From Pterobdella sp. o SKG-2022 (taxonomy: Eukaryota; Annelida; Clitellata; Hirudinida; Piscicolidae): a DNA stretch of 64,000 bases. A model generated the notes under the pieces. The model saw only the letters and a list, made by a program, of their open reading frames with translations, had not been told where the DNA came from and ran no database searches. A program made the position numbers and the translations under genes. Positions 1-16,300 of the stretch are shown here, one piece after another. How positions within the stretch are numbered: the stretch's first letter is position 1; the number at the start of each line of letters is the position of its first letter. The stretch lies in the NCBI GenBank assembly GCA_964035795.1, contig OZ038320.1, positions 21,904,589-21,968,588 on the forward strand, given 5' to 3'.

Positions 1-3000
1 TTAATAGATGTTTTTATTTTCAATGAATATTCACCATAATTATATTGATAAGTTATTTTGGCACCTTTCTTGTCTAGAAGTGCATCTTGACATGAGGAAA
101 AGTTTTTCAAAATATTTGTAGAAAGAAAAACAAAATTATTATGGTAATCAATTACCAATTCATCAATATATTGTAGTTCACAGATAATTGAAACATTAAT
201 GTATTAAGTTACTTAAATTAAAGTTGTGGAGAATTTTTGAATTATTTTAACATCATATGAAAATGCAGCGCAGACAGTTTGTCATTGCAAAAAAATTATT
301 AAAAAAATTGAACCATATCCACATTCATTTGACTTATGGTAGTTTGAAAGTAAGTTCAAGTTAGTGGTGGATTAATATTTCTTAGTAGTGCTTACAAACA
401 TAAACTTGAAATCACCAAGTATTATAATATCTGTTTTGTATGGGCTAGCTTGAAATAAGTGTGATCTATCATACATTTTGAACTGTTCTGTAAGATGTTA
501 TAGATAAAAATAGTAATATTAGCTGCTTTTCAAAGATAAAACCAAGTTTAGGTCTAAAATTCATGGGAATTAAAGAAAACACTTATATATGGTATATGGT
601 AAAGTCTTCATAATTCATTTTTTCATTTGACTTCTATATCTTAGCAATTTTTTCTATCTGAATGATCTAACTGTTTATATAAGTTTGGAATCTATGGCCT
701 AGAAAATCTTCAAATTTATGCCTCTATAATAACATGCGTAATTGTATTATATTAACATGAGCAATCCTGAGTAAATAATTGAATTCTGAAATTACATAAC
801 TGTTTTATTTTTCTCATAGTAATCTCTAGAAAATTTTAATTGAACTGACTTGCGAATTAAACAACAAAAATAATAAAGTTGGAAATTATTAAAAATGATT
901 CATAGTCATGACTAACTTAAATATTTACATATTTTATAGAGTTATGATTTGAAATAGCAACATCCCGCCTTTTAAAAATCGCCTTGGTTATTTTTCACAA
1001 ATTATTAATGCGTGTCAATGGAATTCACGCGGTAGAATAATATTAAAATATTTCATATATTTTTGCTTATTTTATTAGTTACGCGCTAGTAACAATGATC
1101 CAAGCTGAATGCTGTAAAACCCCTGTTACGGTAACATGTTCAACAATGTAATCTAATAGGATTTATATAATGGAGTTTAAATAGGTTAACATGTAAGTAA
1201 TAAATTTGATGTTATTCACTTCTCAACTTTTTTTCTGCAAATTAGTCCTAAAAAGTCATATTGATACATATAAAGTTCAGGAATTAAAAATTTTAATCAG
1301 ACAAATTTGTTTTTTACTCAATTTCAGACACTAATCTTACTTTCACTTACCTGTAGTGTTTACCTTCTATTCCTATTTTCTAATAGGGATTCCCAAGAGA
1401 AAATATTTAATTAAAATCTTAATATCCGCAAATAAGTTTTTTATCATTGGACACGTAATGTTCTGAGTTGAAATTTTCAATTCATTAAAACTTGAAGCTT
1501 TTGAAAAATCTTTTGGATCTAATGTCTCATCCTGCATTTGCATATTCACTTTTCCAACATAATATTTAGATTATAATCAATAAAAATTTTATTTATTATA
1601 TATTTAAAATTTAAGAAGCTATTTATAAATGAAACTGGCATTAAAAGTGAACGTTTTTTGGCATTCAATCAAATTTTTCTTTTAATTCATAAACTGTCTT
1701 TTTTTGCCTAATGTAGATGAAAAATAATTTAATATATACAAATTATAAAAGTAATTTATTTTTAAAAGAAATGTTATAAACTGACTTAATTGCTAATCTT
1801 AATGCATATTTAAATACTGTTTTATAGTTTTCAAACATTTTTATTGGGAAAAGCAATGTTTCATGAATCCCAAAGTTCAACAGCCAAAACATTATTGACA
1901 CATTTTTAAACACCATAATATTTGAATTAAACTTCTCTTTTTGGAGATTTTTAAATTTCAACTTGTCAACTCATTTTGATTTTATCAGCATTTTCACATA
2001 TAAATAATGAAAAATCTTTATTAAAATCTTATGTTTTTGATAATGCATATTGATTGCAGCAAACTTGTGATTGCCTTTGCTTTATTAAAAATGCCCTATT
2101 GATGTGCAGCACGCAATTGAGTCCGACAATGGGTTTACATGTTTTACCACATGTTGGAAAGATGGAACCCACTTGAATTAGCCCATTCTGAGGAAGAATA
2201 ATGCATCTTTGTCTGTATTTTTAAACCACCTACAAATATACGCACCTTGCCACTTTATTTATGAGTAGGATCAACTTTCCCTTAATTTATTTAACATCTT
2301 TTCGTTTGTATTCCACAGGCATTTAAAAAAAGTACATATGCGTTACGAATCTTCACCATCAATGCTCTGAAGATACTAGCAGTGTCACCTAGACTTCCGA
2401 ATGTGACACTAGCCTCACTTATTTAGAGCTCGCTTCGTCATCAAGGGTAGTTTTTCACTTAGAGTACTGCCAGAATACAAAATTTTTCAAAGAAATGTCC
2501 ACTTTTTTGATACATAAGTTGAAGATCATAAGATAAGATCGATACTTCTAAAAAATGTCAAGTCTCAATACGGTATACGCGACTTTAAAGGCATTTATGA
2601 GCTTCAATATAAGATAAAAAAGCACTTTTATACGCGTAAATTAAAGTTTACCATGCTTGTTCAGTAGTTTGTCGAAATGTTTTCATTTTTTTAAATTTCA
2701 GTTTTGTCTAATTAAATGCTTATTATCTTTATTTTTTGAGCGTGATAAATATATTGGACAGATCATAAATCTCACGCAAGAAAAAGAAAAAGTATCAGCT
2801 AAAACTTGAAGTTATATATTTCATCTTGCATTTTTTCATTCATAATTGAGTATCTGTTTCAAATGATTTAAAGCTGGTTGTCTATTTTATATATTTATCG
2901 GAACAGTTTTTTGAACAGAAAGGTCTTTTTTGAGCAACAACTATATTCTTGAATAATTTTTATTGAACCAATATCGATTTTCAGGCTTCTTAATGTTCAC

Positions 3001-3120
3001 AAGGCACAAATTCTCGGAATATATTTTTAGAAATTCATTCCCTCAATAACCAACATACATGCATAAATATCCACTATACTATAATACGTTGTTATTATCT
3101 ATAATATCTGTGATATGCAG
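1..3120. other. No gene seen; upstream flank or intron of the mitochondrial carrier gene
   Basis: This AT-rich stretch lies upstream of the first visible SCaMC carrier exon and may be its intron. The preceding carrier exon, which should carry the first repeat signature just before the residues VHQMR, was looked for and not found, so it probably lies outside the window. A small perfect inverted repeat (8-base arms at 2381-2388 and 2403-2410) is the only structured item noticed. Confidence 0.6.
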
Positions 3121-5498
<2,378 letters not shown>

Positions 5499-7405
5499 AA
5501 TTTACTCTCACTAGATAATTTTAAAATTGGATAGAAAAATTATTTATTAGAGCGGGGGTGTTGGTATGAGGGAGACAGATTTCGGTTTGAGGTTGAAAGT
5601 GTTTTGATGTGGAATGTAAATAGTAACCTGAGTTCACAACTGCTTAGTTTGTAATTTTTGGTGTGCAGTGATATAGGAGCGTTTTAGGTAATTATATTTT
5701 GTTTTGTATTCGTTATTTGCTTTTCATTATCCTTTAAATAACATTTGTAAAAATTTATCGTCAATTCTAGGATCTTTAATTTTGATGATAAGATTTCACT
5801 TCATTTAGACTCAACTTCGATATAGTTTTTGTGCTCTAGCCTCTTTATCGGCATGTAATTTTCTAAAAAATTTACTGAGCCTACCTCGTCTATCAAAAAT
5901 TATTCTCATTAGGAAATTTTACTGAGAAATTCAACTAGCTTTAGGTTGTGGAAATCAAAATTTGACACACAATTCAATATATAAATAAATTTTATAGAAC
6001 TTTTTGGAAGCCGCGTTAGGGAAATTTTCAAAATTATCGTCTTGTTATTTTGTTTGATGTGAAACCGTATTAAAAATTCACTGGGGCATTCAATGCATAC
6101 ATACAAATATGTTACACTTTCGACACACATTGCCTTGAATTCTATCAAGATTGCGATTTTAATCTCAAAAAGCTTTAGGAAAATTTATCATTAGTTTTTG
6201 TATGGTTTTATTCATGTTTTTATTAAAATCATTACTGTTTTATTTAGTTAATATTATTATACCCGTTGCATTTTAATGTGAAACGATATCAAACATCGGT
6301 TTTAATGTTGATTTGACCTCATTTATTCTTCAACGTCTTACATGTTATTTATGAATCAATTGTCTTACTCAATGGCTATTAATGCAGTCACCTTTTCAAT
6401 CGTTGACTTTCAATTTATTGTATTTATTATTTGTTTTCAATAGCAGCTTATACTATTTTTTCCGATAATTATTTTTCTGTTTAATTGGTTTCATTTATAA
6501 CAATATTACAGGGCTCCAACTAAAATATTACGTAGATTTATTGCCACGAAATCTATTTCTCAAACAATTATAATAATGCGTTTAAATGTACCAAAACTGC
6601 ATTTTCTGTGTATAGCTTGGTTATACCATTCTTGATCTGCGAATATCTTTTAAAGCGGCTTCTGGGAAGTACATGGTAATTTTAATACGTTATGCCTTTT
6701 GAGAATTTTTTGAAAAATTGAAACATTTTTAGCTGATTTTTTATTCTAAATTATAAGACTATGCTGATTTCAATTGGGTTTTAAATATTGTAAAATATCA
6801 TAGTTAATATAGCTAAGGTGCAAATAGAAATGTTAAGTATCCGTACGTAGAATTGTGGATTCATATTTTATTATAATCAATACAAAATTTTAAGAAGTGC
6901 ATATAACTGCCGAAATGAATTTTCGATTAACTATAAAGAATATTTAGAATATCTTAGTCGATGTGTATTTTAACTATTAAATAGTATTTCAGTTGTGCAC
7001 TGGTATTTAAAATTCTCAGCTTTAGTGGTATTCATAATTGAATCCTATTCTTATCTAAGATATTCATGAGTAGAGTACAGTGCGTTCGCGCTTTTCCTAA
7101 CTTAAATTTTTTGGTTTTCAATACTACTACATATCTAACGAGAGATTTCAGAGATATTAAATAAATAATTTTGTTTTAGTGAAATATTTTGCAGAAAATT
7201 AAAATGTTAATGGTAAAATAAATCGAATCAATTGCTTTAATAAAAATGAGTTTAATATTTTAAACTTATTAAAAACGAAAATAAAAAATTGCATATCTAA
7301 TTCACAAAGATGGCTTTAAAGCTGATGAAAAAAGGATCATTTAAAAGAACTTATTCGGCATTTTACCCTAGTAACAAACGTCTCCATTTCATCTATTATG
7401 TGTAG
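5499..7405. other. Convergent intergenic region, no gene seen
   Basis: This is the space between the stop codon of the plus-strand carrier and the stop codon of the minus-strand receptor gene. It should hold both 3' untranslated regions. No conserved reading frame, RNA gene or clear repeat was recognised. Confidence 0.6.
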
Positions 7406-10400
7406 TTATTCTGGTACCATTTGTCGAAACAAAATTGTGTGTACTATAGTACTCATGGCTAAAAAGATCCAAAAAAACATTCTATCTAAAAACTTTGCGA
7501 GAATTTTCCACTCAACTTCCATCCACTCGTCTTCGTCGTCATCCCCGTTTGAAAGTTTCTCTGAGGGTAACGGAAAAGGTGTTTTGGAATTCACAAACGA
7601 AGAACTTAGTTCGTCTGGGTGTGCCATTTGATTGATAAAATCATTTTCTTCGTTTGCTTCACATCTACGAACCACAGTCATGTTGTCAATAGAGAAACAA
7701 CTTTTTGGTTTTGTGTTAAAGTTTTTGTATGGTGTTTGTTGCTCTTGGGAAGGGGGACTTTCAGCCCGACGAGCTCTCAAGTGAGAGAGGTGGAAGGTGG
7801 GTGGGGAAGATAGTTTTTGAATGATAAGGTCTGATGGAGGGTAAGGTGGCAATGTTGTAGGGGAAGCATTTGAATCATCACCTTCCATCTGGTTATTTCC
7901 ACGATCGGTGTTATTTTTGTTATTATGATGGCTCATGGTAGGAGGATAAAACTTGAAAACTACTCTCATACACCAAATGGGAGCTCTACAATGAGAGTCT
8001 TTTTTGGCATATATGTTTGTGACAATCACCGACATTACTAATGCTACTGTGACCATCACCATTGTTGATCCGAAAAACATGCCTGATAAAGTGTTTGGAG
8101 AGACATTTGGTTTAAATTTGAAGCAAAATTCAAAATAATTGCAATCTTTTATTTAAAAATGAATGATTTTTAAATTGAATTTTTAGTAAAGCTATTTTTT
8201 CACATGTAAAAAACACAACAGAATATTTTTGAGCAATTTAATAAATTTATGACACTGTGGCAATTCACCAAGAATAGGAATAGCATCCGGGGTTGGTGGC
8301 ATTGACTCTCCCACCATCAACAAAAACACTACTAATGCCAACAAAATCGTCATCTCTAAATTAACCTTTTCTCCAGACTCAACAGGTAGAAAAAACGCCT
8401 TTGAATAAGTGGTAGTTTTATAACATGAGAAATTTATACCTATTTCGCTTTTAAATAAAAAGTTAATTTTCAATATAATAGTAATTTATTTATCATTAAT
8501 ATCAATATTATTATTAGTTTACCTACCAAAAAAGAAATAAGAAAGATCAGGAAGCATGGAGCAATAAGATTCAAAATGTAGAATAGACTACCCCTGGTAT
8601 GATTAATTTTTATATTTTTCCATAAATAAAATGTGAAAAAACAAAAATTCATTGTTGCGAAATAAAATCGAAATAAATTTGAAACATTTTTTACTTTGCA
8701 GTTTCTACCCATTGTCTCAGCAGAAAATGCTTCTAGTATCTCTAAAGTTGTCACTGAGTCTCTGTCTTCTTATGTTAAAAGTGGCCGTAGTTTAGAAAAT
8801 ATTCCTAACAGTCACGTACCATACAATTTTTCATGAGTGAACGAGAAAGTTATTATGCCATGAGAGACCTTGCCATCTCATTGATCAAGGTGTTAGCTTT
8901 TTTGAAAGTCCGTTTTATAAAGTCCTATATTTTGCTGTATTGGAGAATACAACCAAATTGAAGTCAGTGAAAGAGCGCACAATTCCCGAAATGTTGATCA
9001 TTTTGTAATAGCGACATTTGTGACTATTAGCTCTTAGAATGCCTGTATTTTTTTTTTTTTTTGATCGGGTCAAATAAGGATCAATTTTAAGTCTTAGCTG
9101 TTCTCAGCCTGGGAACGTCTTGGATGAGACAACAAATAGCTGTCGCAATTATCAAAAAAACATGCTACTTGTTGGAAAGCCCTTTTGTTCTAAATCTTTG
9201 TCATATGTTCAATCTAAATTCTCAAACTAACTTTTGATCAATCCACAAAAACACCATGATGAAATTACATATGTATATTCATATTCAAATTAAAACTCTT
9301 TAAGAGTTTATTTTATTCCACAAAGCTCTTTGTAAGATCAAATTACATTTTCAAGTGGAGGTACAAATATTGATAATGTAAGTTCACCATATGAAAAGCT
9401 TCGTGGAACAAAATAAACTTCTAAAAGTGTTTTCATTTGAATATTTATGTTTGGCTCGAAGAATTAATATGTATATTCAACTTTCAGGTTATCGAGTCGT
9501 TTAAATCCAGTTTCCTTTTTTAGCTCTTATTACTTAATAATCCGAGATTATTCCACAAAACTCTTTTTGCAATATTTTTTTAAACTTTTTCAAAAAGTAT
9601 GCTTTTCACTACGTTTTTTAAATTTTCAAAAAAAAAATTTTTTTGGAGTTTATTCTATTCCACGAAGCTTTTTTTAAGATGAACTTACATTATCAAGAAT
9701 TCTCACTTGAAAATGTAAGTTCATTTTACGAGAAGCTTCGTAGAATAAAATAAACTATGTTTCTACAAACTCAAATTTTTAACCTTGTCATATGGATGGT
9801 GAAAGTTACGTCTGGATAAAGTTCTTTGCAGCACGCATACTTCTTCGTATGCCTTTCTGCTGTTATCCCTTTCACTGCCCACTCCTTAATCACCAACCAA
9901 ATATTGATATGAAGCTAAAGCTTGTGTTAATTTGAAAAAAACATTGTGACAATTTTCGTAATAACTCAAAATTTTTTATATCAAAAATCTCTTAAATTTT
10001 TTTAGAATTTGTTTCACTATATCAACAGAATTATAAAATGGTGTGTTGAAAATGAAAAGAATAGACCACCTGGTTCTTGGAGATATAGTAGACCATGTTT
10101 TCAAATGTTTTGTTATAAACGACATCAAGCTCATCTCCATTGTAAGTCCACGATATGAAGATGATCTCACATGATTGAGAATCAAAAGGAAAATACTTAA
10201 CGTTAAGTGTGCAATAGGTTTTAATCAGTGCTGGATACATCCACAATATTGAACCATTACAAGAAACGATGGCGTTGGTTGTTAAATAGTCATTGAATTT
10301 GTCTCCTGCGCTGAAATAACCATCGTTAGAATAATTAAGATTAAATAAAGCTGAAGCAAGCTCATGGATTTTATTAAGCTGTTATAACAGATTAAAAGCA

Positions 10401-12792
10401 GTGTTAAACAGAAGGCAGCTTGGATTCTACATACTTAGGCTCGAGACTTATATATATCAATGATCTAAGTATATTAATAAAAATCACAAAACAAAGTAAA
10501 AATAACAGAAAAATGTCTTACAAGTTGGAGATGACCAGATCAGGCAACCATAGTGAGGTCGCAGGTATCCTGATGTGTTCCACTCCTCCAAACTCCCCAG
10601 GATTCCATCGTAGGTACTCGTCAGTCCATCGCTGATTCGTGAGCGTTGAACGTTAGTGAAGAAGAAAGGAGTTTAAGATTCGCATTAGAATGTTTTGCGA
10701 ATTTGAAAGAAAAAATGCTTTTTCAAATTGTTTATTACAAAGATTTTTGATTCAAAGAATCATCAGGTTGAAATTGAAAAAGTTCGTTAATGGGAAAACA
10801 TGTGCTCAATTCTATCTGTTCATGCTTTTTATAAAAATTTTGTTAAATTAAATTTTAAAACATGCACAAATTGAGTTTATTAATGCCAAGTATGAATAGT
10901 TTTACTAAAGTAAAAAAACTCTTTCATGTGTTAGAGTTCCATTCTATTATCAAAATGCAAATTCTATGAAAAAAGTTGAACTTAAATATTTGATTTATAA
11001 AATGAAACTTCGAATACACACCTGTCTGATTGAAAGTAGACACGTGAAGGTTTGCTCTTTCTCGTTCTTGAGGGGTTCACAAATTTAAACGTTTTTCCAA
11101 CTCAGAACTTCAACATGTTTTTAATGACTTTTTAAAAATTTTTATCGTCACAAACATTATGAATGTGGTTTTAGTGGATATTGGCAGTAATGGCTACTTT
11201 ACACGAAGGATTTACTATACTTTCAAAACACGATGTGCCTAAGTAGTTATTACTCAAATGGCTCGAGTGCTAGGTTAAGCCCCTTAAAAAGGCCTTTCAC
11301 CTTTTCATTATTTTTATAAACTTTAGTTACATTATCTTGAAAATTTCAGTCTTTTCAAAAGAATCTAATATTATAGTGATATATAGTTAGAAAAAATGAA
11401 GAAAAAAATTTTATAAAAAGACCCCGGTCTTTCATATTTAGTCAATAAATTCAATAAAAACATCTATTCTCATGGCCGAAAAAAAGACTAATAAATGATA
11501 TATAAGATTTCCAGTTACACTAACTAGTTTTTTCGACTTCTTTTCAACTTTTTTTTTTCATTAAGACCCAATCGAATGTAAATTACCCTCAATTTCAAAG
11601 GTTTGGTAATCAATTGAAAAACCCTATCAAAAGCCACGTTTAAGATCACAAAAGATCCTTCATTCATTTTTTTTCCTACACAATGGATAACTCAAGATAA
11701 AAGTTTATATGTATTATATTTGAAAATTAGTTCATTTTTTCCAGAAAATTTTCAAGTCAATGAAAAATTAAACTCTTGTCTGCATTGTTCAAATGGCTTT
11801 GTACAAATGACATAAACAAAAAGTTTATCATAAACAAATTAAAGTACTTTTCCATAAAAAATGCTAATTTAATATTTAAATAGAGAACCGTGTCAAGGAT
11901 ATGGTAGAGGGAGATGGCGAGGTTCACTGTTACGGGAGACGAATCATTCCTCACTGGCCTTGTTGTTCTATCATATCTTTTACTAGTAATACATTAATAT
12001 GATTTGCCATATTGTTTAGCACTGTTATTTGGATTATTACTTCTGCAAAAGTACTTTCTTTATGAGATGCTCGTGAGAAATAGTTGAGCGATAATGGTGA
12101 TGTTGTGAAGAAGATAGATGGCTGCAGACTTTGATGTAGCAATTGTAATTCAATAAATTATTTTGATAGTTTAATTAATATGATTTTTTTGTTGTTTCAC
12201 ATCATTTTTATTTTTAACTCTACTCTATATTCATCTAAGTATCATGTAATTGAGTTGTTTTTGACAATTATCAAAATGGTCGTATTATCTATTGATCAGG
12301 TTTGTTGTTTAATACATTTTTAGAAGAGTGCTGATATATTTAAACTTTTTAAATAATTATTTTAACAAAGCTTTGTATTAATAGAAAAAATTTTTCTAGT
12401 TGAATACACATTCAAAGTAACATAAAATACTTTTGAAATCTAAAATCTTTTGAATTACTTATATATAAAGTTATAAGCTTATTTTTGCAAAGATTAATTA
12501 TAGGCTACTTTTTATGCAAAGAAATGTTTCGTTATAGAATTTTTAGAATCATTCATGTATATAGCACCGAATATTTGGGTTGTGAGGTTATCGGAAAAAG
12601 AAATTGTCTTAGATTTATGTATTGCTCGATATTTTTTTTTAGGAAAATTTTTCTTATTGTATTTTGAAAATATTACTTATAAAAAATCTTACAAATTGGA
12701 AATTAATTCATAAAATTCATTCAAAAAATAATGATTCCAAACCATCACTCACCTAGAAGCAAAAAAAAGACTACTTTGAGTGTTCGATCCAT
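7406..12792 (-). CDS. Nicotinic acetylcholine receptor subunit, alpha-type (complete, 10 exons)
   Basis: Cys-loop ligand-gated cation channel subunit of the plasma membrane. Exons on the minus strand: 12753-12792, 12041-12128, 11889-11976, 11022-11066, 10522-10631, 10070-10310, 9784-9884, 8527-8593, 8269-8398, 7406-8082. Lengths sum to 1587 bp (528 aa) and all phases agree; the 45 bp and 110 bp exons match the classic nAChR gene structure. The protein starts with a signal peptide (MDRTLKVVFFLLLVCS). The Cys loop (13 residues between C157 and C171) lies before the loop B motif ISWTYNGD. A vicinal Cys pair (YACCKELY, C222-C223) marks an alpha-type subunit. M1 is about 240-262, M2 about 271-291 starting GEKVNLEMTILL, M3 about 306-328 (GSTMVMVTVALVM) and M4 about 502-522 near the C-terminus. 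The M3-M4 cytoplasmic loop is long, with Asn, Pro and Ser runs. Odd points: Glu at pore position 4', and the loop A tyrosine region reads WLPDLVISN. Function as an acetylcholine-gated subunit is family inference. Confidence 0.95.
9304..9421. repeat. Palindromic element, copy 1 (receptor intron)
   Basis: Inverted repeat with arms of about 45 bases. The left arm (9305-9349) runs from AGTTTATTTTATTCCAC through AAAGCTCTTT to ATTACATT. The right arm (9372-9420), read on the opposite strand, is AAGTTTATTTTGTTCCACG, then AAGCTTTTC and AACTTACATTATC. It lies in the intron between receptor exons 7 and 8, about 220 bp from a second copy. Confidence 0.85.
9645..9756. repeat. Palindromic element, copy 2 (receptor intron)
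   Basis: Near-perfect inverted repeat. The left arm (9645-9696) contains TTTATTCTATTCCACGAAGC and GAACTTACATTATCAAG. The right arm (about 9705-9756), on the opposite strand, contains TTTATTTTATTCTACGAAGC and GAACTTACATTTTCAAG. It is the best-preserved member of the family seen in this window. Confidence 0.9.
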
Positions 12793-13391
12793 TTCAATTA
12801 AAAAGTAAAATTCTAGAAAAACTAAAAAATAATTTAATAAAAAACAATTAAATTGATAAATTTTCACATAAACGTTGGTCAAAACCTAACTTTCACGCCA
12901 CTTGTTCTATTTTATATGCGACACAAGAGGTTGCCTTTATACATCAAACTCCAGACTATAATGTTATGACATATAAAGATATTTGCCATAAAGCCTTATT
13001 CCAAAAATAATAAAATATAAGAATTTGTTTAAAAACACGAGTGTAAAAACTTGAAATCAGTTGGGTGAATATTTCGAGTGCTTCATTTTGAACAGTAATT
13101 ATTTACCTATTTTAACTATTTTTTTTTGAATATATTCTGCTGTACTTTTAACTATAATTATTGGTAGACTTTGGACAGCAACCGCGATTCCTATATTTGT
13201 AATGGTCGACTCAATTTGAAACCTTATTTATGTTAACTAATAGTTATTTAAAACTTATTTCCATGATTAAAATCAACATAACGTTTGAAACATTACAAAG
13301 AAAAATTTTATTTTGCATTAAATAAACAAATTGATTTGAAAATATTTCAAACTTTTTAAAAATTTTATATGACTTGTCAGTATTTAAAAAT
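12793..13391. other. Intergenic region between receptor start and DLEC1-like stop
   Basis: About 600 bp separate the receptor start codon from the upstream minus-strand gene's stop codon. It must hold the receptor promoter and the 3' untranslated region of the upstream gene. A minus-strand AATAAA is present at about 13307-13312, a plausible poly(A) signal for the upstream gene. No other feature is seen. Confidence 0.5.
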
Positions 13392-16300
13392 TTAAAAAAC
13401 GCCAAAGCTTTCATCGTCACTACCTTCCCCAGTTACCACAAACGCCAAACAGCCACCGCTATCACCATTTTTATCTTCGCCCATTAATTCTCCCAGTATT
13501 CTGTAGCTTTTTGTATAACTCCGAGCTTTCCTGTCGTTTATAGTCAAATTATTCAATTATTAAAACAATTTTTAAAATTCTAAATGTAAAAAAAATTATA
13601 TTTAAAGTAATCCGTTAAAAATTCATTTTGAATACAAAAAACGTTAAAATAGATCTTAATAAAAAAATGAATAATAGGCAAACAATGGGGCGAATGTGAT
13701 AGTAAGAAGAACAGAAGTTTCAATGAAGCCATACATCGGATCGATGCATATCACTCTCTCATCGTCATCATCGTATCCTTCTGTGTATTTCAAGACTTTA
13801 AACTCTTTTCCAAGTATGTACTTATTATGAATAAAGTTTTGACTGTATGTATAATTAGAAAAAATCTTTCAAGACTAAACTTAAATTTTTGAACTGAGAC
13901 TACGAAAAATTATTTTTCTATAGTTTCTACTACATAATTTTTATAGCATAAGAAATTAATTAAAACATTTTTATAACTCATTTTACGGCAAAGCAAATGG
14001 AAATTTGAAATAATTAATTGTCATGCACCTTGGACGAGGGACCACCGAGTGGGAGATAGTGTTGCATTTTTGAGTTGTAAAGTTTTGCTCACAGTCACTC
14101 CAGCCAATACCTAATTAAAATCAAACATTTTTTCAAAAAGTTTGATATTGAAATTTAAATTTAAAATGTTTTTCTCACTTTGTTCATATCGACACAGTTT
14201 TGAGACAAGTACAAAATAGGTTGCAGCAGACTCACATTCAGAGGCAGCACCATCTGGCGGGTGTGTGTGACTTTCTATTAATTTAAAAAGTTTATTAAAT
14301 CTAATAAAAACTAATTTAATTTTGAATTTTACGAGAAATGAATTATTTTTTATTGTAACTGTTTATTTTAAAAAAATATAATTTTAAATTTAAAAAATGT
14401 CTTAAAGAAAATTTTTCAATCCATGATGCCGAGAATTTTCTTCAGTAAAAATTATTGAATACCAGCTTGTATGCTATGAAAATTGATAATATCTCCACCA
14501 GTGTCAACTTATTCACCTTGTAAGGTTCGAGGGGGACGCCCATATCATCGCAGAAGTCGATTGACAACAAGTCTGAGTTGCCCACACCCCTTCGTGTTGA
14601 AAATACTTTTTGACTAAAATAAAATATTTTTTTCACTTTTCATGTTTAATAAGATTTATAACAAATATTGATACAGTATAAACTACAACATTTTGAATTG
14701 CTCTTTGCCGATTTCAACTTCCACCTTCACCTAGAACAAAAAAAAAATCAACACACTAATTTTCTTTATAAATTATATTTATATGAAGGTTTCAACCTGA
14801 ACCAAAACTTTTATTCAGAAACTGATATAATAGAGCAACAGCGAACCTTGATTTTTTGCATTTCCTTAAGAGTGTATATTGCGGGTGGATGGATGGTGTT
14901 GTGGGTATCGAAGACACTGATGTGGAATGGATCAGACACGTTCAAAGTGAAAGAGGTAGTGACACTTGTTTCGTTGAACAAATAAATTGTGGAGCATTTC
15001 TTTGCTTTATCGTAACTTCCCTTAAACATTTTATTTCATTTGAAGCTTATGTAATTGAAACTTCCAAGTTTTCATAAACTTTTTTTACTAGAAAAATTAA
15101 TTTGATAAGTGGTAAAAGTTTAATCAATTTTTTAGATAAAATATCAAGTTTTTACTCCAGTTTTCATGTTGAAGAAATCTTTCGAAGTGAAGAGCATATA
15201 AACACCATCATCATCCTTGTATTCCACCCTTAAGCTGTCAATATTTATTTCTTATATGTGGTTTCATGCTTTAATAAACTTTCAACATCATTCAAATCAA
15301 GAATTCCTATTAACTGAATAATACAGAGCTTTTAAAAGTCGAACTCACATTTTCAAATGAAGTATACAAACTTAAAGGAATTTTGCTCATGAAAAGCTTC
15401 GTGTTATTCAGTAAATAAATTTTTGAATTTAATTTTTTTTTATTGGGCTTATTTAGTTATTCATACCATCAAAACCATTTTATAAAAACACTTAATAGTA
15501 AAATCACTGCTTAGAAACTTTTTTCCATCAAAATAATCAGGTAATTATCTCACAAACTCCCAACCGTGGTCTGATGGTAGAGGCTTCAAGACGCAGCATG
15601 AAGGGCCTAAAGTCGATGCCTGACCACCTTTGGACACGACAATCAGGCTGGTTTGAATATAAATGTTTGTATCGTTAATATGAATCATACAACTAGAAGT
15701 AGGGAAATATTCAGAGCCAAAAAATAAAGAAAAATAGAAAAGATATATTTATCGATAAATTTCAAAATAAGCTAAAATTCAATTCCATTTGTAAACTCTG
15801 TTATAATTAATTTATAAATTTTCAGTTTCCAATACCTCGCATTCAAATGGGTAAATGAATGAGTGAGCGATGATGAAATGGTGGACGATGGGTTGATCGA
15901 AATATGAAGATGGATCGAACCAAGCTTCGAACACGAAACTTTTTTTGCTTCCAATTATCTGAAAATATGTGGCATACTTTAAAATTTATAAATAAATTTA
16001 AAAGTAGTAAAAAGCAGCTCAAAAAGTTATGGTTGTAACTAACAGCAGAGGATGGAGTGATTTGGAAAGGGGAGGCATCAGTTCTCATCCCTCGATGCCT
16101 CAGAAACTTGAACCTTATCACTTTATTCATTTTCACTTCTTCACTATCGTCTACACATTCTTTTTTTTCTTCTTCAATTACCTCAACCTCACCACCATCA
16201 CACGGACATGTATCACCATCATCAACATCATTGGATATATTGCATATCGGTAGGTTGCTTTGACAAGTGGGATTTATAGAAATGTTGTTGATTGGTAAAT

